Positions 5,763 to 6,777 of a stretch of DNA of 6,777 nt are shown piece by piece. How positions within the stretch are numbered: the stretch's first letter is position 1; every line of letters starts with the position of its first letter. Both the position numbers and the translations under genes were made by a program. A model generated the notes under the pieces. It ran no database searches, was not told the origin of the DNA, and saw only the letters and a program-made list of their open reading frames with translations. This DNA is from an uncultured Coriobacteriaceae bacterium (GTDB lineage Bacteria; Actinomycetota; Coriobacteriia; Coriobacteriales; QAMH01): positions 1 to 6,777 of the forward strand of contig CADBRF010000007.1 of assembly GCA_902796975.1 (NCBI GenBank), read 5' to 3'.

Positions 5763-6193
5763 CGGGGTCGGGTCGCCGCAACCCTGCCAGTCTCGTGCCC
5801 TCTGGAGCACTCTTTCCATCACTACCACAAGGCACAACGGCCCCAGGTCTGCATTCGCTTGCAACCCTGCGGGCGCTGTGCCCTCTCCAGCTGCAACCTT
5901 CCCGGCCTCGTGCCCTCTGAAGCCGTCTTCTCATCCCGCGCCACAGGGCATAACCCGGCCATCTCTGCACCCGCCTGCAGACTTCCCCACTTCGTGCCCT
6001 ACGCAGCTGCAGACTTGGCGCTCTCGTGCCCTCTGGAACGGCTTCTCAGCCCCTATCACAGGGCACAACCCGGCATGCCTTGCATCCGTCAGCAGGCCTG
6101 CCAGTCTCGTGCCCTCTGCCGCTGCAGACCTCGCCACTCTTTGCCTTCCGTTGTCGCAATCTCTTGGGCCCATGTCCTCTGCCGCAATTTGTG
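5763..6193. repeat. Degenerate tandem array, 115-116 bp unit, 3+ copies
   Basis: The roughly 430 bases after the racemase gene contain no credible gene. They contain imperfect tandem units beginning with CTCGTGCCCTCTG at 5792, 5907 and 6023 (spacing 115 and 116), with a decayed fourth start near 6138. Each unit also carries an inverted copy of the core: CACAAGGCACAAC at 5826, CACAGGGCATAAC at 5942, CACAGGGCACAAC at 6057. A second GTGCCCT occurs at 5878, 5994 and 6109, so GTGCCCT starts alternate at 83, 32, 84, 32 and 83 bases. The 32-base blocks at 5878-5909, 5994-6025 and 6109-6140 share GCTGCA plus an A/C-rich tail. The period is not a multiple of three, so it is not a protein repeat. The plus strand is pyrimidine-rich. 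It is not a CRISPR array: the units are too long and the internal elements are themselves repeated. Confidence 0.8.
5910..6066 (+). other. Conserved imperfect hairpins inside the repeat units
   Basis: In every unit GTGCCCT pairs with the inverted copy 27-28 bases downstream: 6026-6032 with 6060-6066 perfectly, 5910-5916 with 5945-5951 including one G-U pair, and the copy just before this span (5795-5801 with 5829-5835) with one mismatch. In all three the stem resumes after a single C-C mismatch with TG/CA. The retained geometry suggests a structured RNA or a palindromic repeat family; it could also act as a terminator for the upstream operon, though no U-run follows. Confidence 0.45.
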
Positions 6194-6199
6194 TTGGAG

Positions 6200-6243
6200 T
6201 TAGCCGGTATTTAGCCGGTAACTAACCGGTAGCTATTCCGATA
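6200..6243. repeat. 11-bp phased direct repeats (iteron-like)
   Basis: Consecutive 11-mers TTAGCCGGTAT (6200-6210), TTAGCCGGTAA (6211-6221), CTAACCGGTAG (6222-6232) and the weaker CTATTCCGATA (6233-6243) follow without gaps. The period is close to one helical turn, so the conserved CCGG(T) cores face the same side of the DNA. The array lies about 90 bases upstream of the truncated gene at 6335 and could be its operator, or a remnant of a mobile or replication element. Confidence 0.6.
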
Positions 6244-6334
6244 GTCATTCGGCCTTGTGGTAGAGAAACACCCGTACGGACTGATAGAACCTGACGATTA
6301 ATATTCGGTTCGCCTGATAGATTCGAACTTTACC

Positions 6335-6777
6335 ATGCATCCCATGACAGTTTTTCTGGGATACACGGCGAGCATGCAGTACTGGGTTCACGCCACGGGA
6401 GATATGGATCCGCACACGAAAGCGGAATTTCCCTCTGACGTGCTGACCTTGCCGTTTCCACTGGCGGACAAACGCGCAGACGCAATCTTCCGTGAGCATC
6501 TTCCAGAACTTGATACAGAAACGTTGAGGGAACTCGCGGCTCTCGGAATCGCTGTCGGTGGCGGCATTGACCTTGTCGTCCCATCAGCGGATCGGCGCCG
6601 ATACAAGTCGAACCCTTCAATAACTTGTCATATTTTGACGGCCCATCTTCCCGGAAAAACGTTCCTTCGAATAAGTCCCCATGTGTTCGTCTGCTCGCCC
6701 GAAACGACGTTTCTGCAGATGGCTCAGCTGAGTAATCGCGGCTTTCCCTTCTGGCAGCTCGTTGTCTTTGGTTTCCA
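6335..6777 (+). CDS. Hypothetical protein, coriobacterial family, 3' truncated
   Basis: The frame is open from ATG 6335 to the window edge (147 codons plus two bases), with an upstream in-frame stop at 6299-6301. A second ATG at 6344 is an alternative start; neither has a clear ribosome binding site. The product begins (from 6344) MTVFLGYTASMQYWVHATGD, then shows a segment ELAALGIAVGGGIDLVVPSAD (66-86), a C-H-I-L-x-x-H-L-P-G strand region (98-107), ISPHVFVCSPETTFLQMAQ (113-131) and FWQLVVFGF at the edge. I recall a similar layout (N-terminal F-x-x-x-x-A-x-x-Y-W, then V-P, then V-x-S-P-x-x-x-F-L-Q-M-A) from an expanded family of hypothetical proteins in Collinsella/Olsenella-type genomes, some with endonuclease- or AbiEi-like annotation. 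That is memory, not a search. Base composition here is less GC-rich than the operon, with codons such as CGA, ATA and AGT, which hints at separate history. Confidence 0.6.
   Translation, partial: MHPMTVFLGYTASMQYWVHATGDMDPHTKAEFPSDVLTLPFPLADKRADAIFREHLPELDTETLRELAALGIAVGGGIDLVVPSADRRRYKSNPSITCHILTAHLPGKTFLRISPHVFVCSPETTFLQMAQLSNRGFPFWQLVVFGF

Noticed and set aside
4851..5864. Long minus-strand open frame opposite the DUF711 and racemase genes
   Set aside because: It spans the antisense of two unrelated genes and the junction between them, which marks it as a compositional shadow.
5763..6193. CRISPR array
   Set aside because: There are no 24-40 bp identical repeats with unique spacers; both halves of the 115-bp unit recur and the copies are degenerate.
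5677..6225. Plus-strand open frame through the repeat array, Ser/Pro/Ala-rich
   Set aside because: It overlaps the racemase end, and the 115-116 bp period puts successive repeats in different frames, so the repetition is not at protein level.

Overview
This window comes from a GC-rich bacterium, most likely an actinobacterium of class Coriobacteriia (Olsenella/Collinsella/Atopobiaceae type). The evidence is third-position GC bias, strong AAGGAG-type ribosome binding sites, and a gene running off the right edge that resembles a hypothetical-protein family I associate with coriobacterial genomes. The lineage call is inference. The left edge starts in a 17-T homopolymer and looks like a contig end.

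Layout. Positions 1-87 hold the last codons of a membrane protein (+). Positions 321-1472 (+) encode an ATP-grasp ligase. Converging on it from the minus strand is a LicD-family phosphotransferase (1572-2441). A compact regulatory region (2442-2615) separates licD from a divergent three-gene run on the plus strand: a nucleotidyltransferase fused to a ParB/SerK/SbnI-like domain (2616-3752), a DUF711/UPF0210 protein (3816-5012) and an Asp/Glu-racemase-family enzyme (5043-5759). From about 5763 to 6193 there is no credible gene, but there is a previously unlabelled array of degenerate 115-116 bp tandem repeats, each carrying the same imperfect hairpin. It is followed by 11-bp phased repeats (6200-6243). 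A 3'-truncated gene starts at about 6335.

How the genes may work together (inference). LicD enzymes transfer a phospho-substituent from a nucleotide-activated donor to a glycan. LicC-type nucleotidyltransferases make such donors. SerK/SbnI-type ParB-fold domains phosphorylate free serine. Racemase-family enzymes act on small amino acids, and ATP-grasp ligases of this type join carboxylates to amines. Together the set reads as a pathway that makes a phosphorylated amino-acid-like (not necessarily choline) group, activates it with a nucleotide and places it on a surface glycan. A fused kinase-nucleotidyltransferase would replace separate LicA and LicC. No glycosyltransferase, flippase or polymerase is visible here, so the acceptor is unknown. 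The DUF711 protein has no established function.

The three-gene operon has a plausible extended -10 promoter lying inside a perfect GTTGAT-N5-ATCAAC palindrome, which suggests repressor control.
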